Positions 35,446-45,832 of a DNA stretch of 64,000 nucleotides are shown here, one piece after another. The number at the start of each line of letters is the position of its first letter. Within the stretch, counting starts at the first letter, position 1. A program made the position numbers and the translations under genes. The stretch is from NCBI RefSeq assembly GCF_900129245.1, contig NZ_FQUT01000007.1, positions 147,341-211,340 of the forward strand, in the 5' to 3' direction. A model generated the notes under the pieces. It searched no databases. It worked only from the letters and a program-made list of their open reading frames with translations, and was not told the origin of the DNA. This DNA comes from Chryseobacterium arachidis. GTDB taxonomy: Bacteria > Bacteroidota > Bacteroidia > Flavobacteriales > Weeksellaceae.

Positions 35446-35473
35446 GCCGCTACAAACAAAAGTTTATAGCGGC
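35446..35473 (-). terminator. dnaK terminator
   Basis: 12-base arms GCCGCTACAAAC and GTTTATAGCGGC with one mismatch, loop of four, followed on the minus strand by a run of five T. It lies 36 bases past the dnaK stop. Confidence 0.88.
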
Positions 35474-35509
35474 CTTTATATATAATGATTAATTTATAAT
35501 CAAAAATAA

Positions 35510-37393
35510 TTATTTCACTTCTTCGAAGTCTGCATCCTGTACATCTTCTGCACCTCCCGCATTTCCAGCGCTTGCATCAGCTCCAGGTTGTTGACCAGCT
35601 GCATACAATTCTTCTGAAGCTGCCATCCAAGCCGCATCTAAAGCTTCTGTTTTAGCTTTTACGTCGTCTACATTTTTAGCTTCGAAAGCAGTTTTCAATT
35701 CTGCGTGAGCTGCTTCGATTGCTGCTTTTTTGTCAGCAGAAAGTTTTTCACCGAATTCTTTCAATTGCTTTTCAGTCTGGAAGATCAATCCGTCTGCTTT
35801 GTTGAAGATTTCAACTTCTTCTTTTCTCTTAGCATCCGCCGCAGAGTTTTCCTGAGCTTCTTTTTTCATTCTTTCGATTTCTTCATCAGAAAGACCTGAA
35901 GAAGCCTGGATTTTGATAGACTGCTCTTTACCTGTTCCCTTATCTTTAGCAGAAACACTTAGAATACCGTTTGCATCGATATCGAAAGTAACTTCGATTT
36001 GAGGAACTCCTCTTGGTGCTGGTGGAATATCTGTAAGGTCAAATCTACCGATTTCTTTATTATCGTTGAACATTGATCTTTCTCCTTGTCCTACTCTGAT
36101 GCTTACAGCTGGCTGGTTGTCAGAAGCTGTAGAGAATACTTCAGATTTTTTAGTTGGGATCGTAGTGTTTGCTTCAATCAATTTAGTGAAAACAGAACCC
36201 ATAGTTTCGATACCTAAAGAAAGTGGCGTAACATCCAATAAAAGAACGTCTTTTACATCACCTGTCAATACACCTCCCTGGATTGCTGCACCAATGGCTA
36301 CAACCTCATCCGGGTTAACTCCTTTAGATGGTTTTTTACCGAAGAATTTTTCAACTTCTTCCTGGATAATTGGGATTCTTGTAGAACCACCCACCAAGAT
36401 TACTTCGTCGATATCTGAAGTTGATAAACCTGCATCTTTTAATGCTTTAGCAACCGGCTCCATAGATCTTCTTACTAAGTCTGCAGATAATTGCTCGAAT
36501 TTAGCTTTAGTTAAAGTCTTAACTAAGTGTTTTGGACCTGTAGCTGTAGCTGTAATATATGGAAGGTTGATTTCAGTTTGAGGAGAAGAAGATAACTCGA
36601 TTTTTGCTTTTTCAGCAGCTTCTTTCAATCTTTGTAATGCAATGGCATCAGATTTTAAGTCAACACCTTCTTCAGCTTTGAATTCATCTGCCATCCAGTT
36701 GATGATCACATCATCAAAATCGTCACCTCCTAAGTGTGTATCACCGTTTGTAGACAATACTTCGAATACGCCGTCCCCTAAATCAAGGATAGAGATATCG
36801 AAAGTACCACCACCAAGGTCATATACAGCGATTTTTTGATCTTTATGGTTTTTATCTAAACCGTAAGCTAACGCTGCAGCAGTAGGTTCGTTGATAATTC
36901 TTTCTACTTTAAGACCAGCGATTTCACCAGCTTCTTTGGTAGCCTGTCTTTGAGCATCATTAAAGTATGCAGGAACAGTGATTACCGCTCTTGTTACTTC
37001 CTGACCAAGATAATCTTCAGCAGTTTTCTTCATTTTCTGAAGCGTCATTGCAGAAATTTCCTGTGGCGTATATTCTCTGTCGTCGATTTTTACTTTTACA
37101 GTATCATTTGGACCAGATACTACTTTATAAGGTACTCTTGAGATTTCAGAAGCATCATCTTTAAAGTGAGTTCCGATAAATCTTTTGATAGAATAAACAG
37201 TTTTTGTAGGGTTTGTTACCGCCTGTCTTTTTGCAGGATCACCTACTTTTCTTTCACCATCTTCAGTAAATGCTACGATAGACGGAGTCGTTCTTTTACC
37301 TTCTGCGTTAGGGATAACAACAGGGTCTTTCCCCTCCATTACAGCAACACACGAGTTGGTTGTACCTAAGTCAATTCCAATTATTTTACTCAT
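35510..37393 (-). CDS. dnaK: Molecular chaperone DnaK (Hsp70)
   Basis: 627 residues, complete. ATPase domain from [17 protein letters not shown] at the N-terminus, with [20 protein letters not shown] at about 195 and the [13 protein letters not shown] motif at about 330. The peptide-binding domain is at about 390-500 ([20 protein letters not shown]) and a helical lid and Gly/Ala-rich tail end in [11 protein letters not shown]. It refolds proteins with DnaJ and GrpE, which are not in this window. Monocistronic here, with its own terminator. Confidence 0.98.
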   Translation of the reverse strand: MSKIIGIDLGTTNSCVAVMEGKDPVVIPNAEGKRTTPSIVAFTEDGERKVGDPAKRQAVTNPTKTVYSIKRFIGTHFKDDASEISRVPYKVVSGPNDTVKVKIDDREYTPQEISAMTLQKMKKTAEDYLGQEVTRAVITVPAYFNDAQRQATKEAGEIAGLKVERIINEPTAAALAYGLDKNHKDQKIAVYDLGGGTFDISILDLGDGVFEVLSTNGDTHLGGDDFDDVIINWMADEFKAEEGVDLKSDAIALQRLKEAAEKAKIELSSSPQTEINLPYITATATGPKHLVKTLTKAKFEQLSADLVRRSMEPVAKALKDAGLSTSDIDEVILVGGSTRIPIIQEEVEKFFGKKPSKGVNPDEVVAIGAAIQGGVLTGDVKDVLLLDVTPLSLGIETMGSVFTKLIEANTTIPTKKSEVFSTASDNQPAVSIRVGQGERSMFNDNKEIGRFDLTDIPPAPRGVPQIEVTFDIDANGILSVSAKDKGTGKEQSIKIQASSGLSDEEIERMKKEAQENSAADAKRKEEVEIFNKADGLIFQTEKQLKEFGEKLSADKKAAIEAAHAELKTAFEAKNVDDVKAKTEALDAAWMAASEELYAAGQQPGADASAGNAGGAEDVQDADFEEVK

Positions 37394-38119
37394 AATATTT
37401 TATTTTTTCTAATTTTTAAAATTAATTTACACTCAGTATTTCTCAATATTTATACCATTCAAATTTTTATGACAAATTGACATATTTGATATTAAAAATT
37501 GAAATATCATAATACTTTTAGGACTAAAAAAACATAAAATCTTGTTTAAAATAAGGTTAAACTTTCTTTTTCAATTCATTGAAATTTTGTCATTAATTTT
37601 AAATAATTAAAAAAGATTTTATCAATTTTGTCACTTTCAGATTTGAAAATAATCTTCTTGAAGTATATAAATTTATGTTCACAAAGTTTTTAAGTAGCTA
37701 CAAAAGACACCAAAGATTTAGATAATGTGTTTTAAGTTTATCATTAAACTGGCGAAAAGAACACATAAAGTTTTAAAAAAATCTTTGATTTTTATCCTTT
37801 TGAGAGATTTTATTAACTAATTATAGCTGGAAGAATATCTTGTGACTTTTGTGGTTAAATTTAAAATTGGTCTAAACAAACTTATATCTCCCCAATCTTT
37901 ACAAATAATTTCAAATTGAATTCAAAACATTCATTAAAAATTTTCATTGAACACCTTTCTTTTCCGTTTGTTTTTAATAACTTTAATCGATTACAACGAA
38001 TAACCAAAATTCATCCGAATAAGTGCAATTTAACCTCTTAAAATTTAAACAAACCTTAATGTTAGAAAGTACTTTTACCACCGATGAATCATTATTTTTA
38101 CCAAATTATAAACTAAGGA
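37394..38119. other. 726-base intergenic region between dnaK and ppk1 with family B repeat
   Basis: No supportable gene. 37676-37860 contains CACAAAGTTTTTAAGTAGCT and GAAAAGAACACATAAAGTTTT followed by ATCTTTGATTTTT, matching the element at 5590-5700. The dnaK promoter must be in the left part, but no clean TTG / TAnnTTTG pair was found. I saw no CIRCE element or other heat-shock operator. Confidence 0.6.
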
Positions 38120-40192
38120 ATGTCATTACATTTTAATCCGAGAGATATTACCTGGCTGGCCTTCAACGAAAGGGTTTTACAGGAAGCAATGGACGAGAAG
38201 GTCCCTTTACATTTAAGAATCCGTTTTTTAGGAATTTTCTCCAACAATTTAGATGAATTTTTCCGGGTACGCGTTGCCGGATTAAAGCGTGCGATGGATT
38301 TTAAGGAAAAAGTAATCGCAGAATCATTCTATCAGCCGCCTTCAAAAATCCTTCAGAAGATCAATGACATTGTAATGAGGCAGCAGCAAAATTTCGATAA
38401 AACCTGGAAAAAAATCCAAGTTGAAATGGCTGATCAGCATGTTTTCATTAAAACTCCCAAAAACCTGTCCGCAAATCAGAAAGAGTTTGTAAGAAAATAT
38501 TTTGATGAAGTAGTAGAATCCAATGTGATCCCAATTCTGCTTCACGAAAACACGCCCATGCCTTATATGAGAGACAAAAGTCTTTATCTGGGTGTGGCAA
38601 TGCGAAAAAAAGACTGGCAATATTCCAGCAATTATGCCATTATCGAGATTCCTTCCCGATTTGTGGGACGATTTGTACTTCTTCCTTCAGAAGATGTTGA
38701 AGAAAAAAATGTAATGCTTTTGGAAGATGTGATTGCCTTCAATTTACCGCATATTTTCTCTTACTTCGGATACGATGAATTCTCTGCCAATGCTTTTAAA
38801 GTAACCAAAGATGCTGAACTTGATCTGGATAATGATATCCGCACCAACTTTGCAGAGAAAATCGAAAAAGGCTTAAAAAACAGACGAAAAGGAAAGCCTA
38901 CCCGTTTTGTTTTCGATAAAGATATGGACAAGGCACTTCTTGAAATGCTGATCCGAAAATTAAACTTAACAAAGAAAGACAGCATCATTCCGGGAGGAAA
39001 GATTCATAATTTCAAACATTTCATGGATTTCCCTGATGTTTTTGAAAGATATGAGAGACCTGTCGAAAGAACTTCTTTCACGCATCCTGCTTTTGAACAG
39101 GGCGAAAGAGTAACGGATGTCATTTTAAAGCATGACGTTCTTCTGACTTTCCCTTATCATAAATACAATCCGGTGATCGATCTTCTCCGCGAGGCAGCTA
39201 TGGATCCGGATGTAAAATCAATTCAGATTACTGCCTACCGTTTGGCGAGCAGTTCAAAAATTATTAATGCTTTAATTTATGCCGCAAGAAACGGTAAGGA
39301 AGTTACGGTAATGCTTGAGCTTCAGGCAAGATTCGACGAAGAATCCAATCTGGAATGGAAAGAAATGCTGGAGCCCGAAGGAATTACTGTCTTGATAGGG
39401 CTTCCTGAGAAAAAAGTGCATGCTAAATTGTGTGTCATTAAAAAAAGAGCACACAACAAAACCATACAGTACGGTTTCATCAGCACAGGAAATTTTAATG
39501 AAAAAACAGCCAGAATTTATGGAGACCATTTGCTGATGACTTCCGATCGTGGGGTAATGGCAGATATTAATAAAGTTTTCAATGTCTTAAAGAAACCTAA
39601 AGAAGATTATTTACCGGTTTTAAAGACGTGTAAAAATCTATTGGTTTGCCCTCAGTTTATGCGTGAAAAAATTGTTCACCATATCGACAAGGAAATTGAG
39701 GAGGCTAAAGCCGGAAGAAAAGCCGAAATGATTATTAAAGCCAACTCGGTAAGCGACCGTTCTTTAATTGAAAAATTATATGAAGCGGCAATGGCAGGAG
39801 TTCAAATCAGAATGATTGTGCGTGGAATTTACTGTGCTGTCAATCAGAAAGAATTTAAAGAAAAAATTAAGGCAATCAGTATTGTGGACGAATATCTGGA
39901 ACACGCCCGCGTGATGTATTTCTATAATAAAGGCGCAGAAGATATGTATATTTCTTCCGCTGACTGGATGACAAGGAATTTGGATTACAGAATAGAAGCC
40001 GCAGCCAAAATAACCGATAAAAATTTAAAGAAAGAATTAAAAGATATTCTCGACATACAGTTGAAAGATAACGTAAAAGCTCGTATTTTAGACAAAAAAT
40101 TGGGTAATGAGTATATTCATAACGACAAGGAAGAATGCCGTTCCCAAATTGAAACCTATCGATATTTAAAAGCTAAAACGAATAAAAAATGA
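38120..40192 (+). CDS. ppk1: Polyphosphate kinase 1
   Basis: 690 residues, normal length for PPK1. N-terminal domain opens with FNPRDITWLAFNERVLQEAM, and the two phospholipase-D-like catalytic domains carry KKVHAKLCVIKK (phosphorylated His region, about 433) and YLEHARVMYFYN (about 595), with FISTGNFNEKTAR. It makes inorganic polyphosphate from ATP. The start has an AAGGAA stretch just upstream. Its stop overlaps the start of the next gene (ATGA), forming a synthesis-degradation pair. Confidence 0.95.
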   Translation: MSLHFNPRDITWLAFNERVLQEAMDEKVPLHLRIRFLGIFSNNLDEFFRVRVAGLKRAMDFKEKVIAESFYQPPSKILQKINDIVMRQQQNFDKTWKKIQVEMADQHVFIKTPKNLSANQKEFVRKYFDEVVESNVIPILLHENTPMPYMRDKSLYLGVAMRKKDWQYSSNYAIIEIPSRFVGRFVLLPSEDVEEKNVMLLEDVIAFNLPHIFSYFGYDEFSANAFKVTKDAELDLDNDIRTNFAEKIEKGLKNRRKGKPTRFVFDKDMDKALLEMLIRKLNLTKKDSIIPGGKIHNFKHFMDFPDVFERYERPVERTSFTHPAFEQGERVTDVILKHDVLLTFPYHKYNPVIDLLREAAMDPDVKSIQITAYRLASSSKIINALIYAARNGKEVTVMLELQARFDEESNLEWKEMLEPEGITVLIGLPEKKVHAKLCVIKKRAHNKTIQYGFISTGNFNEKTARIYGDHLLMTSDRGVMADINKVFNVLKKPKEDYLPVLKTCKNLLVCPQFMREKIVHHIDKEIEEAKAGRKAEMIIKANSVSDRSLIEKLYEAAMAGVQIRMIVRGIYCAVNQKEFKEKIKAISIVDEYLEHARVMYFYNKGAEDMYISSADWMTRNLDYRIEAAAKITDKNLKKELKDILDIQLKDNVKARILDKKLGNEYIHNDKEECRSQIETYRYLKAKTNKK

Positions 40193-41073
40193 AGATTGCA
40201 GCCATAGATATAGGAAGTAATGCAGCCAGACTGTTGATTAATGAAGTAAAAATCAATAATAAGCAGCCTGAATTCATTAAACTAAATCTTTTGAGAATCC
40301 CGTTAAGATTAGGAATGGATGTTTTCACCCTCGGAAAAATCGGGGAAGAAAGAGAAAAGATGGTGATTGATTCGATGAAAATTTTCAGCGACCTGATGAA
40401 GATCTACAATGTTGAACATTACAGAGCGTGTGCTACAAGCGCGATGCGTGACGCTGCAAACGGACAAGAAATAATTGAAGAGGTTAAAAAAACATCGGGA
40501 ATCAATATTGAAATTATCTCTGGTGACGAAGAAGCAACTCTGGTTTTTGAAAACCATGTAGCAGAAGGTCTTGACAAAGAATTTGCCTATTTATATATTG
40601 ACGTGGGTGGTGGTTCTACTGAGCTCACTTTCTACGAAAACGGAAAAATGATCTATGAAAAATCTTTTAACATCGGCACCATCCGTTTACTGAATAATCT
40701 TGTAACGCCTGACAATTGGAAGGATATGAAGGAAGAAATCAGGAAAAACATCAACAGCAAAAAGCCTATTGTTGCCATCGGTTCGGGCGGAAACATCAAC
40801 AAAGTCTTCTCCATGAGCAAAACCAAAGATGGCAAACCTATGTCACTGTCGCATCTGAAAAAAGTATATAAAGAATTCGATGATCTTACCGTTGACGAAA
40901 GAATGACAAAATACAACCTCCGTGAAGACAGAGCGGATGTTTTAGTGCATGCTCTGAAGGTTTTCAACAACGTAATGTCCTGGTCGGAGATCAACAGGAT
41001 TTTTGTTCCGAAAATTTCCGTTGCCGATGGATTGATTCACAATATTTACAGCAAACTGCAGCATAAAAAATAA
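40189..41073 (+). CDS. ppx: Exopolyphosphatase / guanosine pentaphosphate phosphatase (Ppx/GppA)
   Basis: 294 residues, only the two ASKHA ATPase-like domains without the HD extension, as common in Bacteroidetes. Motifs: AAIDIGSNAARLLINEV at residue 3-19, ACATSAMRDAANG (about 85) and YIDVGGGSTELTF (about 137-149). It hydrolyses polyphosphate ends. Translationally coupled to ppk1 by an ATGA overlap and followed by a terminator. Confidence 0.92.
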   Translation: MKIAAIDIGSNAARLLINEVKINNKQPEFIKLNLLRIPLRLGMDVFTLGKIGEEREKMVIDSMKIFSDLMKIYNVEHYRACATSAMRDAANGQEIIEEVKKTSGINIEIISGDEEATLVFENHVAEGLDKEFAYLYIDVGGGSTELTFYENGKMIYEKSFNIGTIRLLNNLVTPDNWKDMKEEIRKNINSKKPIVAIGSGGNINKVFSMSKTKDGKPMSLSHLKKVYKEFDDLTVDERMTKYNLREDRADVLVHALKVFNNVMSWSEINRIFVPKISVADGLIHNIYSKLQHKK

Positions 41074-41077
41074 TTTC

Positions 41078-41103
41078 AAAACCGGTCAATTTGATCGGTT
41101 TTC
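41078..41103 (+). terminator. ppk1-ppx operon terminator
   Basis: Stem AACCGGTC / GATCGGTT (one wobble) with a short loop and a following T run (TTTTCTTTTTTT), 8 bases past the ppx stop. Confidence 0.8.
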
Positions 41104-41170
41104 TTTTTTTAAAGACATCACTGGCAAAACTGAACATATAAACTCAAACCCTAAAACCCTTCCTCTCAAT

Positions 41171-41288
41171 AAGGAGCTGTTTCCTGCTTTCGCTACTCGC
41201 TTTTTGTTTTGTGTTTTCGGGGCGGCTTCGCCGCCCCGAAAAAAGAAAACAAAAGAGCTCAGACATGCCACTCAATCAGGGCTAGGCC
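41171..41288. repeat. Dispersed intergenic repeat, family A copy 2, with strong hairpin
   Basis: Begins AAGGAGCTGTTTCCTGCTTT, has the perfect hairpin CGGGGCGGC-TTC-GCCGCCCCG at 41218-41238 flanked by T and A runs (bidirectional-terminator form), and ends AATCAGGGCTAGGCC. This edge-hairpin-edge layout recurs between genes in Flavobacteriia genomes from my memory. It fills most of the 457-base gap 41074-41530. It is GC-rich against its neighbourhood. Confidence 0.5.
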
Positions 41289-41530
41289 GTTGTCATCCAT
41301 TCAATATTCCGTCATCTTTTCAAGAAAAATACAAAAGAAAAAATTTCATTTCAATAGCTTTATACTTTCAATTTGATAGCCCGTACAGATAAGTAGAGTT
41401 ATCATTTAAAAATTATATAGCCATTCTGCGTTTTGGAAGGCCATTTAATAAAAATTTGTATAATTTTTGATACCACATAAAGTAAAAGTGAACTTCAAAT
41501 CGTCAACAACAATAATAACAGATAAAAGAA

Positions 41531-42184
41531 ATGAAACCAATTAAAATAATTCTCACAGGAGCAACAGGAATGGTAGGCGAAGGTATATTGATGGAATGCC
41601 TTGAGAACCCTAACATTTCTGAAATTTTAAGCGTAAGCAGAAAACCGTCCGGAAAGAAAAATGCCAAGCTTAAAGAATATATAGTCTCAGATTTTCTTAA
41701 AATAGATCTTAATGATGAAAACTTCAAAGGTTACGATGCAGTTTTCTTCTGTGCAGGAATCAGCAGTGTAGGGATGAAAGAAGAAGAATACACCAAAATT
41801 ACTTACGATACGACCTTACACTTCGCAAAGGCGGTTCTTAATCAAAACCCTGATATGGTTTTCAACTATGTCTCCGGAGCGCATACAGACAGAACAGAAA
41901 GCGGAAAAATGATGTGGGCTAGAGTAAAAGGCAGAACAGAAAATGCGCTCAGAAAGCTCGGATTCAAAGCAGCCTATAATTTCCGTCCCGGTTTTATGAA
42001 ACCTTTTGAAGGCCAGGAACATGTAAAATGGTTTTTTAAACCTTTTATTTGGATTTTTCCTATTTTGTTACCATCAAAATCATTAACTTTACATGAAGTG
42101 GGTATCGCAATGATCAATGCAGTACTGAAAGGATATCCTACCTCAACATTAGAAATTAAGGACATCAAAAACTTGGCGATATGA
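41531..42184 (+). CDS. NAD(P)-binding Rossmann-fold protein (atypical SDR / epimerase-like)
   Basis: 217 residues. It opens with the dinucleotide-binding pattern KIILTGATGMVGEG, followed by SRKPSGK (NADP preference from the basic residues) and AVFFCAGISSVGM. YVSGAHTDRTESGKMMWARV with K after an extended spacing takes the place of the YxxxK motif, so the active site is atypical. Such small proteins act as reductases or epimerase-like oxidoreductases with substrates unknown. Its TGA overlaps the ATG of the next small gene. Confidence 0.8.
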   Translation: MKPIKIILTGATGMVGEGILMECLENPNISEILSVSRKPSGKKNAKLKEYIVSDFLKIDLNDENFKGYDAVFFCAGISSVGMKEEEYTKITYDTTLHFAKAVLNQNPDMVFNYVSGAHTDRTESGKMMWARVKGRTENALRKLGFKAAYNFRPGFMKPFEGQEHVKWFFKPFIWIFPILLPSKSLTLHEVGIAMINAVLKGYPTSTLEIKDIKNLAI

Positions 42185-42333
42185 AGGAAATGTTAAAAAG
42201 AATTTTTCTGGTTGCTTTTATTTTATTAGTTCTGACTGCAATCTCAGGCTTCTTCTACATGCAGAAACATCCTTTGGAAGAAGGAAAATCTACAGGCAAG
42301 AGTTTGAAATTTTCAGGACAGACTTCAAAATAA
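42181..42333 (+). CDS. 50-residue single-pass membrane peptide
   Basis: ATG at 42181 overlaps the upstream TGA (ATGA), a sign of coupling. The peptide begins MKEMLKRIFLVAFILLVLTA, has one hydrophobic helix (about 8-27) and a polar Lys/Ser-rich tail to SGQTSK. No family known. Likely membrane anchored with the tail outside or in the periplasm; it may act with the oxidoreductase. Confidence 0.6.
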   Translation: MKEMLKRIFLVAFILLVLTAISGFFYMQKHPLEEGKSTGKSLKFSGQTSK

Positions 42334-42539
42334 AAATACAGCAAAAGGCAAATTTGCAGAATCGTTGTTATTGAAATTGGCTTATCTCACAAGCCTTTTA
42401 CATCTTTGCGGTTTTGCCTTTTACATTTCAATTCGTTTCTTCACCATTATTACCTATTTATTAAACATTTCTTAAAATTTACTTAAAAGGTTTGCAAAAC
42501 AGAAGCTTCATTTTTGCATAAATTTAAAGTAAGTAAAAA

Positions 42540-45500
42540 ATGATTAATAACTATCTGTTAAAAGGTTCTGTAATTGCTGCGTTTTTCCTTCAGGGAGCGG
42601 TATTCGGGCAGACCTCTCTTATCCACTACTGGAATTTTAACAACAATACTTCTGCTGCTGCCATCACCACTCCTACTTCAACTTTGGTGGGCGGGTCGAT
42701 GACCGCAGTTACCAGCGGAACCACCGAAATCGATTTCGCAGGTGGAACCGGACAAAACTTCAATGTTGATAATTTAAATGCAAGAAACGGTGATACTTCC
42801 GGAACACATTTAAGATATAATTTCCCTATCAATGGCAATCTGCAGTTCAATCTGCCAACGACAGGTTATAACAATGTTGTGGTAAAATTCACAACCAGAA
42901 GATCAGGTTCCGGAGCGGGAACTCAGACGTGGTCGTATTCAACAAACGGCACAACTTTCCAAACCTATCAAACAGTTTCCCCTTTAGATGCAAACCCGCA
43001 ATTAGTAACATTTGATTTTTCTAATATTGCAGGAGTTGCCAACAATCCGAATTTTAAACTTAAGGTTGAATTTTCTGCGGGATCAAACAATGGCACTGTA
43101 GGAAATAACCGTTTTGATAATTTTACGGTAGATGCTACAGCTGTTGGCGGAGCAGACACTACTCCACCTACGGTAACCTATCTTCCCGCAAACAACACAA
43201 ACAATGCTTCAACCACTGTAAATCCGACCATTTCTTTCAACGAAAATGTGAGATTAACAGACAACTCAACGATCAACGATTCTAATGCACAAAATCTTGT
43301 AGATTTCCGTCTGGGAAATGCTTCAGGTACTCAAGTTCCCTTTACAACAACTTTCAGCGGAAACAAAATCACGGTAATCCCGACTTCAGGATTGGTTCCG
43401 AACCAAACCTATTATCTGGCTTTAAAACCGAATATGGTGGAAGATACAAGTGACAATGCGTTAACTACTGCAACTTCTACCACATTTACAACAGCCGGAA
43501 CATCCATCTCTTTAGATAAAAACCTGATTAAGGTAAACGAAAACGCAGGAACTTTAGCATTTAAAATCAATGTGGCTAATCCTTCCAATTCAACGGTGAA
43601 TCTTGTCGTAAAACCGGCTCCGTTCAGCACCGCAGACAGTAATGATTTCACTTTAGCCAATCAGACTATTACCCTTACGCCTTCCACATCAAGCTATACG
43701 GTAAATATTCCTATTACTGATGATACTTTGCAGGAACAGCAGGCAGAATATTTCGTGGTAAGTCTTGAAAATCCTGTAGGTGCGGTTATTTCAGGTGACA
43801 GTAATGCAACGGTCTATATTATCGATAATGACACTCCGGTGCCTGTACCTTCCAACCAAATCTCATTAAACTATATCGGAAGCTTCGATCCTTCCGGAAA
43901 CAACAACAGCTCTACGGAAATTGTAGTTCACGATCCGGCTACACAGAGATTATTTACGATCAGTTCGGTTACCGATGTTTTCGACATCATTAATTTCAGC
44001 AATCCAAGTTCGCCAACAGTTATCAACACCATCAATATGGCTCCTTACGGCGGAATAACAAGTATTGCCGTGAAAAACGGAATCATAGCGGTGGCTTCTC
44101 CGAACGGAACCAATGCACAAGGAAACGGATCGGTTGTATTTTTTGATATCAACGGAAACTTCCTGAAACAGCTTACTGTCGGTGTTTTACCGGATATGGT
44201 TACTTTCACACCGGACGGAACAAAAGTGATGACAGCCAATGAAGGCGAACCTAATGATGCTTACACGGTAGATCCTGAAGGTTCAGTAAGCATTATTGAT
44301 ATTCCGGCTTTAACGGTTGCAGGAATTTCTAACCTGACACAATCTAATGTAACAACGCTTTCTTTAACTCCATTTAATGGTCAGGAAACCGCTTTAGCTT
44401 CAAGCGGAGTAAGAAAAGTAAAATCGACAAGCACTTTGGCTCAGGATCTGGAACCTGAATATATTTCTATAAGTTCAGACAGCCAGAAAGCATGGGTATC
44501 GTGTCAGGAAAACAATGCCGTTATTGAAGTTAATCTCTCTACTAAAACATTAGGAAATATTTGGGGATTAGGTAAAAAAGACATGAGTCTTCCCGGAAAT
44601 GGTTTCGATGCCTCGGATAACAACGGTGAAATCCTGATCGCCAACTGGCCTGTAAAAGCCTACTACAATCCCGATGCAATGGCTTCTTATAAAATCGGAA
44701 ATACCAACTATCTCGTAACAGCTAACGAAGGTGATGAAAAAGATTTGGGAGGATTCAGTGAAAGAACGACTGTTGGTGCTAACGGATATACATTGGATTC
44801 AACCTTATTCCCGAACGCTTCGATCTTAAAAGCTTCACATAATTTGGGAAGATTCAGAGTAACAAATGTAAATGGAAATACAGACGGAGACGCAGAATTT
44901 GAAGAAATCAACGCTTTAGGGGCAAGATCTTTCTCAATCTTTAATGCAGATACAAAACAACTTGTGTACGACAGTGGTGACAAATTCGAAAGGTATATCG
45001 CTGCCAACCATCCGGCAATTTTCAATGCTGACAACGAAGCCAACGGAGCCAAAAACAGAAGTCGAGCAAAGGGCCCTGAACCGGAAGGAGTAACATTGGG
45101 AACTATCGGCGGACAGACATATGCTTTCATCACTCTGGAAAGAACTGGAGGGGTTATGGTATACAATATTACAGATCCTAACAACCCTACTTTTACCGAT
45201 TATAAACATTCCCGTATGACTTCTGCTTACGGTGGAGACAACGGACCTGAAGGAATTATTTACATCGCTCCTGAAAATACAACAACAGGAAAAGGCTATG
45301 TAATTATTGCCAATGAGATCAGCGGAACTTTGTCGATGTACGAAGTTACAGGCTCCGGAACCTTGGCAGCAGGAGAAGTGAAGCCTGAGAAAGCAACCTT
45401 CAATGTGTTCCCGAATCCGGTTGCAAAAGGAAATACGTTGTATTTCAACAGAACGCAGGATTATGAATTGTATGATATGTCCGGAAAATTAGTCGGAAAA

Positions 45501-45599
45501 GAGAAAAATGCTTTAACAATAGATACTTCGAAACTTTCTACGGGAGTTTATCTTGTAAAAACTTCAGAAGGACACTTAAAAAGAGTAATTGTAAAGTAG
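42540..45599 (+). CDS. Choice-of-anchor-I family secreted protein with T9SS sorting domain
   Basis: 1019 residues. Signal peptide 1-23 (FFLQGAVFGQ); a jelly-roll-type N-terminal domain (about 25-195); Ig-like SbsA-type domain (about 205-310); Calx-beta domain (about 320-425, TLTPSTSSYTVNIPITDDTL); then the beta-propeller-like choice-of-anchor-I region (about 435-925) with MTANEGEPNDAYTVDPEGSV and GPEPEGVTLGTIGGQTYAFI. It ends in a type IX secretion C-terminal domain (FNVFPNPVAKGNTLYF to LKRVIVK). The propeller resembles alkaline-phosphatase-like proteins, but catalysis is unproven. Cell-surface location is expected. Confidence 0.85.
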   Translation: MINNYLLKGSVIAAFFLQGAVFGQTSLIHYWNFNNNTSAAAITTPTSTLVGGSMTAVTSGTTEIDFAGGTGQNFNVDNLNARNGDTSGTHLRYNFPINGNLQFNLPTTGYNNVVVKFTTRRSGSGAGTQTWSYSTNGTTFQTYQTVSPLDANPQLVTFDFSNIAGVANNPNFKLKVEFSAGSNNGTVGNNRFDNFTVDATAVGGADTTPPTVTYLPANNTNNASTTVNPTISFNENVRLTDNSTINDSNAQNLVDFRLGNASGTQVPFTTTFSGNKITVIPTSGLVPNQTYYLALKPNMVEDTSDNALTTATSTTFTTAGTSISLDKNLIKVNENAGTLAFKINVANPSNSTVNLVVKPAPFSTADSNDFTLANQTITLTPSTSSYTVNIPITDDTLQEQQAEYFVVSLENPVGAVISGDSNATVYIIDNDTPVPVPSNQISLNYIGSFDPSGNNNSSTEIVVHDPATQRLFTISSVTDVFDIINFSNPSSPTVINTINMAPYGGITSIAVKNGIIAVASPNGTNAQGNGSVVFFDINGNFLKQLTVGVLPDMVTFTPDGTKVMTANEGEPNDAYTVDPEGSVSIIDIPALTVAGISNLTQSNVTTLSLTPFNGQETALASSGVRKVKSTSTLAQDLEPEYISISSDSQKAWVSCQENNAVIEVNLSTKTLGNIWGLGKKDMSLPGNGFDASDNNGEILIANWPVKAYYNPDAMASYKIGNTNYLVTANEGDEKDLGGFSERTTVGANGYTLDSTLFPNASILKASHNLGRFRVTNVNGNTDGDAEFEEINALGARSFSIFNADTKQLVYDSGDKFERYIAANHPAIFNADNEANGAKNRSRAKGPEPEGVTLGTIGGQTYAFITLERTGGVMVYNITDPNNPTFTDYKHSRMTSAYGGDNGPEGIIYIAPENTTTGKGYVIIANEISGTLSMYEVTGSGTLAAGEVKPEKATFNVFPNPVAKGNTLYFNRTQDYELYDMSGKLVGKEKNALTIDTSKLSTGVYLVKTSEGHLKRVIVK

Positions 45600-45625
45600 A
45601 ATATATTATTTAGTTGATTGAATTG

Positions 45626-45647
45626 AAGCCTCGATTTTTCGGGGCTT
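45626..45647 (+). terminator. Terminator after the choice-of-anchor-I gene
   Basis: 9-base arms AAGCCTCGA / TCGGGGCTT with one wobble pair and a T-rich loop, followed by TTT and C. Confidence 0.8.
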
Positions 45648-45832
45648 TTTCATTGATAGTTAATTTTAGATTAAAAATATTCATCAATAATTAAAAAATT
45701 ATTAAAATCAAATAAGCAAAATTAATTTTTAATTATATATCTTAACAGTGTGAAATATTAGTATTAAAATCATATCTATCCATGGGTATTCTTTTTAATA
45801 CAATTAGTACCATATTTAATTATATTTTTTAT

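Noticed and set aside
45782..45832. Upstream start for the S74 protein
   Set aside because: It would bury a clear signal peptide that starts at 45833.
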